DNA from: Gyrodactylus bullatarudis
Taxonomy: Eukaryota > Platyhelminthes > Monogenea > Gyrodactylidea > Gyrodactylidae
Direction of reading: 5' to 3'
Assembly (NCBI GenBank): GCA_012064415.1
Contig: SSNU01000220.1
Span: forward strand, 228,708-292,707
DNA: 64,000 bases
Shown here: one piece after another, positions 48,451 through 62,043 of the stretch
How the letters are laid out: each line of letters starts with the position of its first letter
Numbering within the stretch: position 1 is the first letter of the stretch
Program-made: the position numbers and the translations under genes
The notes under the pieces: generated by a model
What the model was told of the DNA's origin: nothing
Seen by the model: the letters and a program-made list of their open reading frames with translations, nothing else
Database searches by the model: none

Positions 48451-51400
48451 GCTTTAAACCCTTATTTACTCTGATCATCAACTATTGACTAAAGAGAGAT
48501 GGTTGGTGAAATTTTAGATTATGTATTTAATTCAGAAAGTTGTCGTATTTATTCTAGGTTTTTTTCTAACCAAAATCTTGATTAAAACTGTGAGAAAATT
48601 CGTATCTTCTATATGAATGAAAACCAATTTTAGAACCCTTCGACTCTTTTGACAAGATGCAAAAATTAAAAATAATTTACTCCTATGTATTCTAACTCTT
48701 CATAATAAATTGAGCAGGACAGATAGTAATGATTGTCGTAAATAAATTCAGAAACATTAAAGGAATCATTCATCAATTTCCTTAATGAGAATCGGTATAT
48801 CTGTAGGTAATGCATACTAAATGTATCCTACTTAATAGTACAAATACAGAGTGTAATGGTCTTCAGTCTTGCAGGAGATCTGTTCATATCACATGTGAAT
48901 AGATAATTGCTCTCTATAGTAAGGTGAAAGGATTACGATTTTATCCGTAGATTAATCCGATAGACTTTATCTCGAGTCGACATTTAGTTGATTGTCTTAA
49001 TCAATTATTTCTATCGCTATTTTCTCTATTAAATTGAAATTTATTTTCTAATTGAAGAGTTAAGGATGTTTAGTTTATCCCTTTCGATATCATAGGTAAA
49101 CGAATAAAGTTTCAGACGTGATTCTCACACACCAAATTACTTACAATGGGATGAAAAAAACATTCACTAGGACAAAAATTTGAAATTCCCTTCTACTGGT
49201 GAATTATTTAAAGCCAATGAGAGGATTTATTTGAAAATTAATTGTTACGAATACTAAGTTAAAGTAAAAGGGATATCATATAAATTTTATTGGATCTGAT
49301 TACAAAACAACTTAGATGTCGAAGATTAAAGGTATAAATGGGGTTGAAATTTGCAAGGGATTCTTGAATTTTTTGATTCCGTTAGAGAGTCGAGAAATTT
49401 TATTCATGCCGAATCCTTTACATGAAATTATTAAAGACAAGAGTCGTAGACCGAACCAAGAAGATATCCATCCTATTTTCTGTTTCGCAATTTTAATAAG
49501 CTAATTCTTATCCAGTACTACTTGGTAGAAGAAAAAGTTATCTGGTCTAATTTGAGATATTTTCTATTAACCACAAACAATCTGAATTCTATTTTTCAGA
49601 TAAAAGATATCCTCAAAGGAATTCCTACTTCATGTTGAACATTTACTATCACCAATTGGGAACGAAATTTGAACGAATATTGTTGAAATTCATTATTTAA
49701 ATTACTATATTTCTCTTTCAGTAGTTAGATAAGAGTTTACCTTCAGTTTTAACTACGAATAAATATATAACGAAAAAAGATTCTGAGAAGAAATAAAATA
49801 TACTTTAAGAGTATCATAATTGCTAATTAGAGAAAACCAAATTCCTCAGTCTTGATCATTTTTTGAAGATAATCAGAAACTAAGCATTTTTTCACATAAA
49901 ACGATAAGTTTTTGAGTTTCTTCTGATATACCAAATCCTGATTGGAAATGACAATTTTTGGAGATACGCCAAGATTTTTTCAATGAGTTTTATTACGATA
50001 ACTGAAAATACACTATTAAGAATTCAGTTTTAAAGAATAGTAATAGCAAAATTTCAAATAAAAACAGGGTCTATAATAAAAATTGAGTATATTTTCACAT
50101 GTTGAGAGAAATATCTGGGAAATTAGGAGAGTTTTAATGATCTTAGGGAAAAAGAGATTTTTTATTTTTTGATTTTTGATTTTGATTTTCAAAAATGTAT
50201 TTTACTCGCTTAAAACATGATTATTTGACTGAAGCATAAAAGATTAGGGTTATAGCTAATTTTCACGCATAGATACAAGCTAGCATATTCTAAGGTTGAG
50301 TTTGGGACATAACTCAGGCTTTAGAATTGAGTAACGGTAGCTGATTTTGGTCGAAGAAATTTCCCATATACCTAATGGAAGATTGTTTGGCTTAAATAAA
50401 ACTGTTTGTAGAAATATTTTTCGGCTGAATATGACTAGACTCTTAAGTATTGAAAGAAAGATTTACTCAGCAAGTTTCCGTTCAAAGTCTACTGTCAACT
50501 TTCCTATTATTTTTTCTAGGATCTTTACACAAATCTCTAATCAAAGGTACAAGGATGAAAGATTTTTCAAATAACTTTGTCTGATAGACAGAATTGATCT
50601 ATGCCTTTTTTCAATTGAAAACTAAATCAAAATTCATCCCTACACAGACGATTTTCATTGAAATTATTCCCTCTATTATACATGAACAGGTTATGATTTG
50701 ATAATAATAAATTCGTTTTATTACTGCAATCAGTTATCTTTTGTAAAAGATTTCTTTTCTACTTTTAATGTTTTCTACTTGAATGATACCCTCCTCTGAA
50801 TTATAGGTCCTTTGGCGTCATGCTTGAAAACCAAAGGCTTCACATTGAAATTTCTTTCTATTAACTTGTCGAAATTTTGCAAAGAAACTAAAATCCCTTG
50901 TTATTTATTCTGGTCCAAAATTTTACACTGATCACGAATCTGACCTTAAAATAATGCCAGAGCGCCCATGAGCTGAGATATTGGCCAAAACACAATTTGC
51001 ACAAAATTTCAGACTATCACTACAATAATTTTATTTTTTTCCGGTAATGATTTAAGTGATAAAGCTTCTATTTCGCCGGCTTTATATTAAATTTGTGAGA
51101 ATTTGCAAATTCCTCTCATTGGGTCAAACGGATTTGAAATAGAAACTTTATCGCTACAAATGTAAATATTCACTTGACTTCCCCTACATCCTTAGAAAAT
51201 AATAGAAGTTCAGCATTATTTCCCACAAAACAGAGACATCAAAAGAAATTCGGTAGGATGATATAGAAATTTCTTCTAAAAATCATTATGGTCAAAGTTT
51301 TCAATGTAAAATTCATAACTTCTACTTGATTAAAAAGTTTTGTTTATTTTTTCAATTCAGGAAAACCTGTAGGCGTGAAGATATGAAACTACTGTACAAT

Positions 51401-54400
51401 AATAATTATTGCTTACCTCTAGAAAAAAAGAAAAAAGTCCTTGAAAAAGATTTTTATCTTTGATAAACCTAATTTTAGGATGGATTTCCTCTCTTTATTT
51501 ATGCTGAAAAAATAAATATTTCTTCGCATATTCAAACTTGCTTATCTTTACTTTCTAATTTCTGCAAGCTTTTAGTCTTCCCTACATACTGTAGGATTTC
51601 AGATAAATACTCTTTTTCTGTGGATTTGTTTGCATTTCAGTGGAAACTAGAAAATTTATTGTTTCAATATTCAATTCATTGAATCTTTCTTTCAATAGTT
51701 CCCAAAGGTTCTTGGTAATTTCTCTGAAAACAGAATGAAAACATTCATGAAATGTGTAAATCAATGAAAAAAGATCTCTTCAATTTTGGTTGAATTGTTT
51801 TATGTAGGTTTTGAGCTAGATGTTGGAAGCGTCGCTTCACATTGTTCACGACCCAGGCAGAAATCGAGGGCTTATTGACAAGCACCCATTGGTCATAATT
51901 ATTTTATTAATCTTTTGGAGATTCAAGGGGTGACGAAATTAAATTTTTGTCACCTAAAATTGAAAAAAATATTTTTGATAAATGTTCTAACAAAAAAGCA
52001 TTCAAAAGAAGATCTAAACAAGAAATTTTCCAAATAACAGGGAATGAGTTAGCCCGGGAATTATTTCAAACTATTAATTCTAATTGGTTAATTTCAACCA
52101 ACAAATTTTAAAATAGTTAATTTTGATTTATTCTTCAGGTAATTATCGTTATGTTTATATTTAGAATTTCCTTCAAAATGGACTTCAGAAGCAAGCAAAA
52201 TAATTCCATTCACGTGACCATTTTTTGTGATAACTAACTTTATTCTTTTACATAATCAGAAAAGTTTTAAGCTAGAGAGATCCCTGTGACAGGGATATCT
52301 TGTTTAATTGTTCAACTATCCTTATCACAGGCACCAAAGTTTATTCATATTCAACAAGTTGTTAGATTGCTTCAGTTATTAAATCTTTAAGAGTTGGGAT
52401 TATTATTACAAGTTTTTTGAAAATCATTCAATTTTTAAATGCGATCAAAGGATTCATGATGAAGTTTTAATCTTTCGACTACCCTCCCACGATAAAAACG
52501 TTACAGCTCAAAGCTCAAAAAATGGAAACTTGGTACTTTTTAAGAAACTTTAGTAATTATTTCTTCGAATTGTAAAAGGGGAGGGTGCTTGCTTGACTCT
52601 CAACAAAATAACAAGAAGTAGTTTAATTGATAATGTGAATTCAAGTTAAAATTATGAAAATAAAACATTAATAAACATTTTAAATTTGAAAATTTTCCCA
52701 ATTCTGTTTATCTTATTCCAGAAGCATAGAAACCTATTTTGAAGCGAAATTTGGTAGGATACTATTAAAATACTTGAGGATTAGATTCATCATATCGATG
52801 GGCGATTTAAGTAATTTTGGAAAATTTCAGATCTTGAAAATATTTTTGGGAGAAAATTGCTATGCTATTGTAGATTACGTTAAGCTTTCAAAAGTCTCAA
52901 AAAATCTTTTCCCCACATTGCTAAAATTATTTTAGTACTAATATTGAAATATTGTTCACGGGTTTTGATTCTCATGATACTTAAATAAAAATTCCTTATT
53001 TTGTTTAAAAAAAATTTCAAAAATTTGTTTCAATAAGAAAAGTTTATAAATTAATTACACTGTCTGTCAAAAATAATTATAATTTATCAACTCTAATCAT
53101 ATCAAATCATCTTATTTAAAAGTTCTCTTAGGTATCGAAGAGAATCAATGATTTATGTTAAATTCTCAAGGGATATTATGGAATCACATTGAAACCTTAA
53201 GCAACATAGGAAAAACTTTTTCTGTTGTTTTTTTGACATTGTGGAAATCTCTGCATTGTCACGAATGTCTTGGGAAATATACTTTCCAATCCAAAAGAAT
53301 AAAGACTTAATTATCACAGACTTTTTATCAGAATAAAAACAGAAAATTGATCGCTTAGGAGTAACAAAATCAATCCCTAAAACCTCATAGCAGGAAAAGA
53401 AGGAATATTCAACTTTAGAATCTGTATTTGATGCATTTGAGAGAAAATTAAATTTTTCAAGTAACAAATGTTCATTTCTATAAAAAATAACATCTTTAGT
53501 ATTCTTAATTGGTTGATTTAAAGTTCTGCATCATGTTGAACAGAAATATCTTAAAGTTTTCTTGCATAAATCCGAATAATAAAAGGATTAATTTGAAAAG
53601 CTAATTTTCAAGATTTAAACCCTTTTCAATAAACTTGATGTAAAGATTCTTGTATTTTCACTTCTCGTTTATTTTTGAAACGAGTACATAATAAGTCAAT
53701 AAATCATAGAAATAGGAAACCTATTTTTTAACAGAACGAGAGATCCAAAAACATGAATAACCAATCAGAATTATTTCATAATTTTATTTAAAAGGGGCAC
53801 ACACTAAAGTTGAAGGAAATGTCATTCAATAGAGACGTAGCAATGATATTTTACCAACCAGAGATCATCTTCAGTTCAATAAATAAACTTTCAGATAAAA
53901 GTGTATTCAAAAATTCGCAGATATTGACATAGGTTTTCAAATAGATTCAAAAATCCATCCAAGATCTTCTTCAACAATAGTTTTTACTATTCAAAGTGTT
54001 TTTTTGGAAAGAATCATAAAAAATATGCATGTAAAAATATAAATGTAGCTACCAGGACCGATCAGAATTGTTATTTAAAAAGTATAAAATGATATAACTT
54101 GGTGAAATTTGTTTTAAGTAAACTGTTTTAAAAAAATCAATCTGAAAAAAATTTAGCCCAATTTTTCAACCTTTAAGCTCAAAATTTTATCGATTTCAAA
54201 GATTTGAAACAATTAAATGTTGATATCAAAATTAGACAATGAATTCGAATTCATCTAAAAAAGTTTATAGATCTAACAAGGGTTTGTGCAAATCGGTTTT
54301 GAGCTGCCCCCCCCCCTCTTCATTGCTAAATCTGAAATAGTATTTTTGACATTAGAAATAAATTTTTATTTCAAATAATTAGAAAAACAATAATACATTG

Positions 54401-56790
54401 TAATAGTTAGTTTGTTATAACTTTGATCGAAATCCTGATTGATATAATTGTTTCGTTCTTTTAGCGCTCGTATAATTGACAGGAGTATTTCTTAACTTAT
54501 CAAAAGAATCAGTCTTGTAAAAAATTTTATATTATATGCTAGAGAATAATTATACACTCTTATAACGAGTAGATAATTCTTACTCCCATGATCAAGCATA
54601 ATGAATAGGTTTAGAATTTTCTATGAGATTTTGTCAATCGTACGTAATCCTATTGCAAAAAATAATAAAACTAATCAGCCAGGCTCAGCTGTAAATAGAT
54701 TAATCTTTGAGGTGAATAATTTCGTAGTTAGCTCATACGGTTACACAATCTAGCAAAATAGCATTTTTCCTGTATACACAGTAAAATTTCGACAATATGT
54801 CTAACCGTGATCCTAAAAATCAACTTCAAATCAAAATTTCAATAAAAATTAGTTTTAAAATTTCTTCATAATAGTAAAAGTGCTGGATAGACAATTATTA
54901 TTCAGTAAAAGTATTATTGATTCCAAAGTGAAAAAAATTCAGATCGCGTCTCCTATTTCAATGCCTGGACAATCTAAAAAAAAGGTATAATGACGCAAAA
55001 GAAAGTGGTATATTGAAGAAAAACATGTGCTATTTCTCTTAAATGACGCAAAAGGAAAACTTGGCAAATCCCTTTAGAAGGGAAATGTGTCAGATTTCTA
55101 GGCATGCCCAGGCATAAAAATTAAACGAACCAGAATTTCCAAAGTTGATTTATTCTTATGCATGCTCATCTTCGTTGTTTGTTAGAAAAATTATGAAAAT
55201 TAATTTGAGTTCATTTCTTGAATATTCATTTTCCAGAAATACCCACATAAAAAGTAGAGATTCCGAGAGGAAGAAAATATTATCAAGCTACTTTGATTGT
55301 TACTTGGCAATAAAAAAGCCTCATTGTTTTTATAAGAGAAATTCCACAAAAAGTTGCCAAGCATTTAGAAAAGAAAGGAATCAAAAAGTTTATTTAGCTC
55401 CCAGAGAATACATTTAAAAAGATAACTGGACGTTTGAGTTGTTATTTAGCTTATAAATTATTGAAATTTCAATTTCCTTGGTCAGTAAAACTACCTTTGA
55501 ACTTTGAAATATTCATGAATTAATAAAAACAAACGATACTTTCTATTAATTATTTTTAACCTCTTGATAGCCAGAAAAATTAACTCCCCTAGATAAATGC
55601 CAGACTTTTGGCATCTTAAATTACTCTTAAAGAATAGTAAATTAATTTTTTCAAGTCGGATTTCAGATTGACATTTCAAATCAAATTAATTTTTATGCCA
55701 ATAAGATTTAAATTATTGATCCTGCAAATCAATTTCCAAAATTTCAACAAGATTCAATCTCTCCGAATACAACTCGTTTCTCAATCGTAAAATTAGGAAT
55801 CAGGTCAAAAAGTGTCAATAACTAATGGTTTGATTCAGTTCCATGTAGGAAGGGGATATTTAACCTGGAGTGCATTTTTATCAAGTTTAAAATTCTTTGA
55901 AAACTTCCAAGAACTCGGCGCATTTTGAGTAGTCATCATTCGATTAAATTTGAAGAATCGGTAGACTATAGAGAATAAACAAATCAAATGAATCGCTTCA
56001 TCAATTTCCTTAATTCCAAGGGATTAATACCAATTTAATCCAGCTCTTTTTGGTAATGACAAGAAGCTCACCTAGATTAAAGAACGAATGCATTTATTCA
56101 TACTTACCTTAAGGGGGAGGAGAGACTCTTTCATCTATTTTGTTTTTTTTATTGCTTGAGGAAAAATACCGAACATAAATTCTTGGAGATTGTCAATGTG
56201 AATTTATAACCCTTTTTCTTCTTGTAAGTCATTGAAAGAATTGAACCAACTAGAGAAGATTGATAAAACTCATCAATTATTCATCATCCTCTTTCTTGAC
56301 TAAATTTGCAATGAAAATTTCTTCTCGATAATTTTGTAATTAATTTCTGATTGGCAATAGATTACACTCTCTAAGGCATTGTTGTTTTTCGTCAAGTTAA
56401 TACATTTAGAATTGAATGGCGTAAATGTAGAAAATGATTATTAACTCCTCTGATTGGTTGATTTTTTCTATGATGCAAGAAGAGGAGTCACCTAGATCAT
56501 ATATCATATTCTGTAGTTGAAGTCTAAAGAATACAACCATTACTTTCAAAATTTATGTTACTTCAAGATGGTATAAAATTAAATACTTTTTTTATATTTA
56601 AAAACTTTTATTAAATATAGTTATGGAGGTGTTTTATAGTATTCAGAACCTCTGATCATTATATATAACTCTTGAATGGAGAAAAAATCTGATAACTATG
56701 TGAAACTTGTCTGATAAAAAGTGAGGAGTAGTAACATGCATGCCAATAATACACAGGAGACATGAAAAGTCCAAAACTACAGTAAATTAA
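48451..56790. other. Gene desert
   Basis: More than 8 kb without a supported gene. Frames at 49316-49504, 50347-50574, 51582-51764 (minus), 53153-53467 (minus, 104 codons, TTG-initiated) and 55145-55417 (TTG-initiated) have no recognisable domain. Members of dispersed repeats appear, for example GTGATCCTAAAAATCAACTT at about 54808, which matches the inner arm of the foldback family. A poly-C run lies near 54308. Confidence 0.5.
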
Positions 56791-56796
56791 AATAAA

Positions 56797-57120
56797 TTAA
56801 TCTTGATGCAATTTTTTGCGCTGGTTCCGAATCTGCTCCCAGATCTGAAAAATTCCTTATAAGTTATGATAATTGGAAAAAATTTAATTTTCGCAAAAAA
56901 ATTTTTCCTTTTAACTTTTCGGTTTTTGGTTCGAACTTTAAATTCTGTGTCGATCGATATGACATGTGTGGAGTTGGAGTCAATTCTATTCTTTAATCTG
57001 ACGGTTAATAAAAAAACTGTTCGATTTTTTGAGGTTTTATGCATCATTCAACTTTAAGAACTCAAACTCACCTCAAGTAGAGGCTTTGCTGTTGAGCACT
57101 GCTCTTCGAAGGCAAAGGAG
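56797..57120 (-). CDS. Candidate 3' exons of an unrecognised gene
   Basis: A frame ending CSTAKPLLE meets a good donor (GAG|GTGAGT at 57072/57071); 227 nt downstream an acceptor (TTTTTCAG) opens IWEQIRNQRKKLHQD and a stop at 56797. The second exon is charged and G+C-richer than its surroundings. The boundary of the upstream exon is unclear: the frame stays open to 57281 through CVKKFNNFSFAFEEQ. No family recognised; chance cannot be excluded. Confidence 0.3.
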
Positions 57121-57468
57121 AAATTATTAAATTTTTTAACACAAACAGATACAGTGCATATAATGAGAATGAGATGTTGATTTGAATAAGCTATATTTCT
57201 ATTGGCTGCTTTACCTGCATAATCCTTGAAAAAGTGAAAAAACAATCCTCTATATTCCAAATAGGCAAAAAATGCAAACATGTATCCCTTAATAAGAGGT
57301 TTAGAATTTTTAATCTTTTAAAAGTATTTTAGACTGAATCTCAAAAAAAAGGCATTCTGGTCGCTCTACTAATAACTAAGACAAGAGATTTAACTGATAT
57401 TCTATCATCATCAAGAGATCTTCGAATATTTTTTAGCTGGTTTTTGAATTTCAATAAATGTATATTTT

Positions 57469-57917
57469 AAATGAGTCAATTACATTTTTGACTATAGTCA
57501 TTTCATTTTTTACCCTTTTGACTACACCTTTTTTTCTCATATTTTCACATCTTATAGTTTTGACTACAATTTGAAAAAATATTTTACTTTTGACTACACG
57601 TTTTTCCATATTTGACAAAAAATCTTCGCTGTAGCCATTTATTCGGAAATAAATTGGCCGGATCACATTGAAAGAATATACAAGACTGACACTCTGAAAA
57701 AAATTTATTTATCGAAAATATTTCTACCGGATTTGGATTCTCTTAAGGATAGTGAAATTCTAAGCCTGACGGCAACTCGAAAACGAGGTCGACCTAGGCT
57801 GAAACGACTAAAATCAAAATATGAAGATGTAAAATGAATCATATTGAATAAACATTGTATAATATATTTTCTTTCTCAATACATAAAGTGTAGTCAAAAA
57901 TGTAATTGACTCATTTT
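57469..57917. mobile_element. 450-bp element with 27-bp TIRs and an AT-hook frame
   Basis: AAATGAGTCAATTACATTTT(TGACTA) at the left and its exact complement at 57891-57917. Within it the plus strand is open from 57616 to the stop at 57837, ending LTATRKRGRPRLKRLKSKY. An AT-hook RGRPR tail close to the stop is common in MULE-type and some other transposases, so this is probably an internally deleted derivative keeping the transposase C-terminus. The repeated TTTTGACTACA within the left half may be subterminal binding sites. Confidence 0.75.
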
Positions 57918-59309
57918 GAATTGATAAAACCCTGGAAGTTTTGCAGAACTATATCTTTTTATTTTATGAAACTAATCTTTTTAAGTATTATTCTGTATTC
58001 AACCATGTTTAGAGAATGTTTTTCAGTTTGAAAAATTTTTGCATATGATCAGTTCATTTCTAACCATTAGGTCAACTTGTGAATCTTAAAACTAAAATTT
58101 ATCAAAATTCATACCCTTTTATGTAAGATCTGAAACCAGATTCCTAAAGCTGGCATTTTTTCGAATAAACTTTTGTAACAAATTAAAAGTTTAGAAATTT
58201 TTGATATTCAATTCATAAAATCGAGTATCATACCTTATAAAAGTTATTTTGATCCAATACAAAAATCGAAAGGGATCATATTTCTACTAATGTTTTGTAA
58301 AAAAAACACAAATTTCGTTTCAATTCTCTAAAAAATGATTTATTTAATTTGTTATCTTGAAGACTTTTTCATTTTTCTCTTGGAATTGACTTTAACAAAT
58401 AAAGTAATGCTTCCCTAGATGGGCAGATTCACACTCTGATCAGTACTCTAAATATTGGAATTGTATAACAGATCTATAGCTGTAGTTATCATGATGAAGA
58501 ATTTTTCCCAACTGAGAAGAAGATTTATCACTGCCATTTGATAAAAACAATTCAAATAATTTTGCAGTTCTTTTATTGATAAAGAAAATGTAAGGATATT
58601 CTATAGTAGACACCTTTCAGAGATTCCAGTTCAAGAAAGTTGTCTAAATTGGAAAAAATTCAGGCCTGTTCTTTCACACCTCAATGTTTTAGATCGGGAG
58701 AGCAAGTGACAATTGAAAAACGATTTTTCTCTTCTTCCTATGATGGTTCATAATGTTAAAAAAAACAATGAAAGATTCTTGGATTTTGAATTTAATGGAT
58801 GTTTAAAAACAAAACATTCGTCCAATCTGAGAGTGTTCAATGTAAGTGTAAAAGCTAACATTGTAATTAATCTCAAAGGTTTCATGTTACCTCGACACCC
58901 ATGTTTTTTTTGATTTGACTTTAAAATTTAATTTCCTTTTCTTTTATATCACAGTAACCACACTCTAGGGGGCCTTTGTTATTCTCGGAAAGAAACTAAC
59001 AACAAGAAACTAAGCTTATGTAGTTGAAATTACTCTTTTAATTGACTTTTCCCCTTCTCAATACTAAAATTCTATAGAACAGCACAATTTTCATAAACGG
59101 ATCAGGAATAAACCTATTTTTCAACTTGATAATTAGACATTTCAGAGTCAAAATTGATATCATCTAAAAGAGCGTAAAATTCCCTTTATGAAAGTCATAA
59201 GTTTGAGTGCACTTTTGCAATCGAGTTTCCTTAAATGTTATGAAAAATATCATGCATTTTTTAATTTTTATTTCATCAGAAGCTTCTTTATTCTTTTTAA
59301 TTCTCAAAT
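57918..59309. other. No recognised feature
   Basis: AT-rich, with no supported gene or repeat. The 66-codon plus-strand frame at 58713-58913 has no recognisable domain. Confidence 0.45.
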
Positions 59310-60249
59310 TTAACCCTTTCGGTGCCGAGACTATTTCACAATTTTGATAAAAATCAAAATTTAGCTATGAATATACCAAGTTATTTGGCCAAAAATATTT
59401 CTAATGCAAATTCACATTGTGGGCTTCAATTAAAACTTGAATTAATCCAGAAACCTATCAAACTGGTAGAGTTATGAAGGTTCAAAAAAATTGGAAAATG
59501 GACACATACACTAAACTTCCTAGAAAATGTATTATCCGAAAAATAATCTATCGAAATATTTCTACCTGATTACTCATGAGTACGAACATTAATTAAAAAA
59601 ATATTTTTAGAACCTCAAGTGTTCTGAAGCTCCAAATAAGGCTTGAACTTCACAATAAAATAATAAAAAAATTTATTTTGGCTAATATCACTATGCTCTT
59701 GGCTCTGAACCTTTTTCCATTAATCTAGCTCCATTAATAAGCGAGATTTCCAACATGGCAAAGCTTACATGATATGACGTCATCGGTAAGAAAAAACGGG
59801 GCTCTATAACTAAAGTCAGATTAAAAATGGAATTTTATCGATTTTCATTCGAAAACAAAAATCCCGATCATATCAAGTTTGAACTTGTCTAGTTTTCACC
59901 GATTATGATATTGATGCATAAAATTTGTACAAGTGAAACAACTTCTGCATCGGATGGAGTTATTATTATTGATGTAGAACGAAAAAAATAAATTTTGCTT
60001 ATTAATGGAGCTAGATTAATGGAAAAAGGTTCAGAGCCAAGAGCATAGTGATATTAGCCGAAATACAAATTTTTATTATTTTATTGTGAAGTTCAAGCCT
60101 TATTTGGAGCTTCAGAACACATAAGGTTCTAAAAATATTTTTGAAAATTAATGGTCGTACTCATGAGCGGTAGATATCAGGTGGAAATATTTCGGATAAT
60201 ACATTTTCTAGGAAGTTAAGTGTATGTCCATCGGCACCGAAAGGGTTAA
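59310..60249. mobile_element. 940-bp piggyBac-like palindromic MITE
   Basis: TTAA at 59310-59313 and 60246-60249 with TIRs CCCTTTCGGTGCCGA perfect over 15 bp. Long inner arms at about 59495-59750 and 59990-60225 are inverted copies sharing TTCCTAGAAAATGTATTATC and CTATGCTCTTGGCTCTGAAC. No transposase. Confidence 0.9.
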
Positions 60250-61288
60250 TGGATTGAATTTTTTCTGCTATCCATTGACAACTTGCACGATCAAAGTAAT
60301 CACTGATTACACTCAATTTTTTCTCGATTCTGATTGGTTTATTTTGATTAGCACAAAAATCTTCATAATAAGTAATTAAATTAATATAGAAAACGTCAGG
60401 GTTTTTTTATGCACAAGAAACTTAATTTAGAGGTAAAGTTTGTGTTTTTAGTATAGCTTTGTAAAACTCTGGCCTGGTTCATTTTCAAATGATGGGTTAA
60501 ATCATCAACTCTAATTAACATGAAATGTTTGCGTTAAATAAGGGATATTCATTCCGAAGATTTCTCCAGCTATCCTGCATCCTGAGTAAAACGATACTTA
60601 TCTCAATCTCCATACTAATACGACTACTAATTAAATTTAACAGATAAATTTTTTTTCACAAATCTCAATGTAGTGATTGTGGGAAAAAGATACACTCCTA
60701 TACAGTGTGTACTCTTGGAACTAGATTAACATTAAGAAAATGAGACATTTCTTTCTCTCTGACAGACAAATTATATAAATTTCTTCCCATTTTTCGGTAA
60801 TCTAATACTCGAGAATAATGTAAATTGTAAAATGTAGACAGACTTATTTGGCTAATGGATGCGTGTATAACTCAATGATGAATTATTAAAAGTTGTTACA
60901 ATATTATCTCAAAACGAAATGCTCACTCTTTCTGGTTATTGATTCTTGAAATTTTCAACTACTATAGATAGATTTATCAATTCAAATTTACTTGATCTAC
61001 TACAAATAGAGGTCATTGCATTATAAGTCAATAGATAGTATCTATTAGATACGTCGGCCTCGCTTAATTGGAATTATATCATGCAACAACAGACCGGTGT
61101 AAAATTCAATATTTTAAAGCAAAAAGTATAGTAGTAGGTGACTTAAAATAAAATAAATTTGAACATTTAAAATTGATGATAATATGACTAAAAGTCATCT
61201 ACAAATTCTGATTAAATCAAGAAAGAAGTTATTTTATAAATAAAAAGCCTTTATTTTGTCCATAAAAATTTGAATACTTCGTAATACA
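60250..61288. other. No recognised feature
   Basis: AT-rich sequence with no supported gene or repeat. Confidence 0.45.
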
Positions 61289-61640
61289 TTAGTAGCTCCG
61301 TAATAACTTTTCAAAAGTTATCCCTCTTCTCTCTACAAAAGGTTTTCTAGGACATGTAACTACTATAAGGTAGGCCTTGGTGGTCATAATTCCAGTTTGA
61401 ACCCTTCTTTCTTGGTCTAATATGACTTCAATGACCCAGCTCAAAAGTTTTGAGTCAAAACCGATGTTCGTACATATCTCTGTTTGATTTTTGATAAGAT
61501 GGTCAATAAATATTAGTAAAAGTAGATTTAATTGGAAAGTAACCAGCCTTTTTCCAAAGAATCTTTCAGACGTTTCGGTACTGAGATTACCTTCGTCAGT
61601 GGATGAGACGCTTGTAATCTGAACTCTCTTCAAGATGGTA
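61289..61640 (-). pseudogene. Retroelement-like 3' fragment with hammerhead-like core
   Basis: An open frame with no ATG runs through KRVQITSVSSTDEGNLSTET and SERFFGKRLVTFQLN to a stop at 61289. The DNA under STDEGNLSTETS reads CTGACGAAGGTAATC...TACCGAAACGTC, which has the order CUGANGA - short stem - GAAA - GUC of a hammerhead ribozyme core. Such cores are known in the terminal regions of Penelope-like elements. No RT or nuclease domain is present. The reading frame itself may be incidental. Confidence 0.4.
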
Positions 61641-61949
61641 TTGAAACAATTTTTATCTTGCTCATTATCGAAGAGTGAAACTCAGAAATAATTTCCTCCA
61701 ATTCTAATAAATTAATTTTTGGGAAGGATACTTCCTGTTTAGAGAAAAAAATTAATTTTCTCATCTATGTTGATGCATTGATGAGATATTTCTAATACGA
61801 TTACACTCTTGATAAAAGATGCATGAAACCAAACAATGATACAATTCGAGAGATAAATGATTTAACTCTATCAATCTATAGTGAAATTCTTCCGAATAAA
61901 AGGAAATATCAACGATTAAATATTAATCAATTGAATGAATGATCTATTA

Positions 61950-62043
61950 TTAACCCTAGAAGGACATTTAAATTTTTCCTTATGGGAGTTTTAATACACC
62001 CTCAAATAGATAGATAGACCCTCAAATGTCATTCTAGGGTTAA
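61950..62043. mobile_element. 94-bp piggyBac-like mini-MITE
   Basis: TTAA at both ends, TIRs CCCTAGAAGGACATTT and CCCTAGAATGACATTT (one mismatch in 16). CCCTAGAA is the canonical terminus of piggyBac itself. The 54-bp centre contains two ACCCTCAAAT(A/G) repeats and an (ATAG) run. Confidence 0.88.

Noticed and set aside
53153..53467. 104-codon minus-strand frame
   Set aside because: TTG-initiated, no domain, no splice partners found; it may be a fragment but is not supported as a gene.
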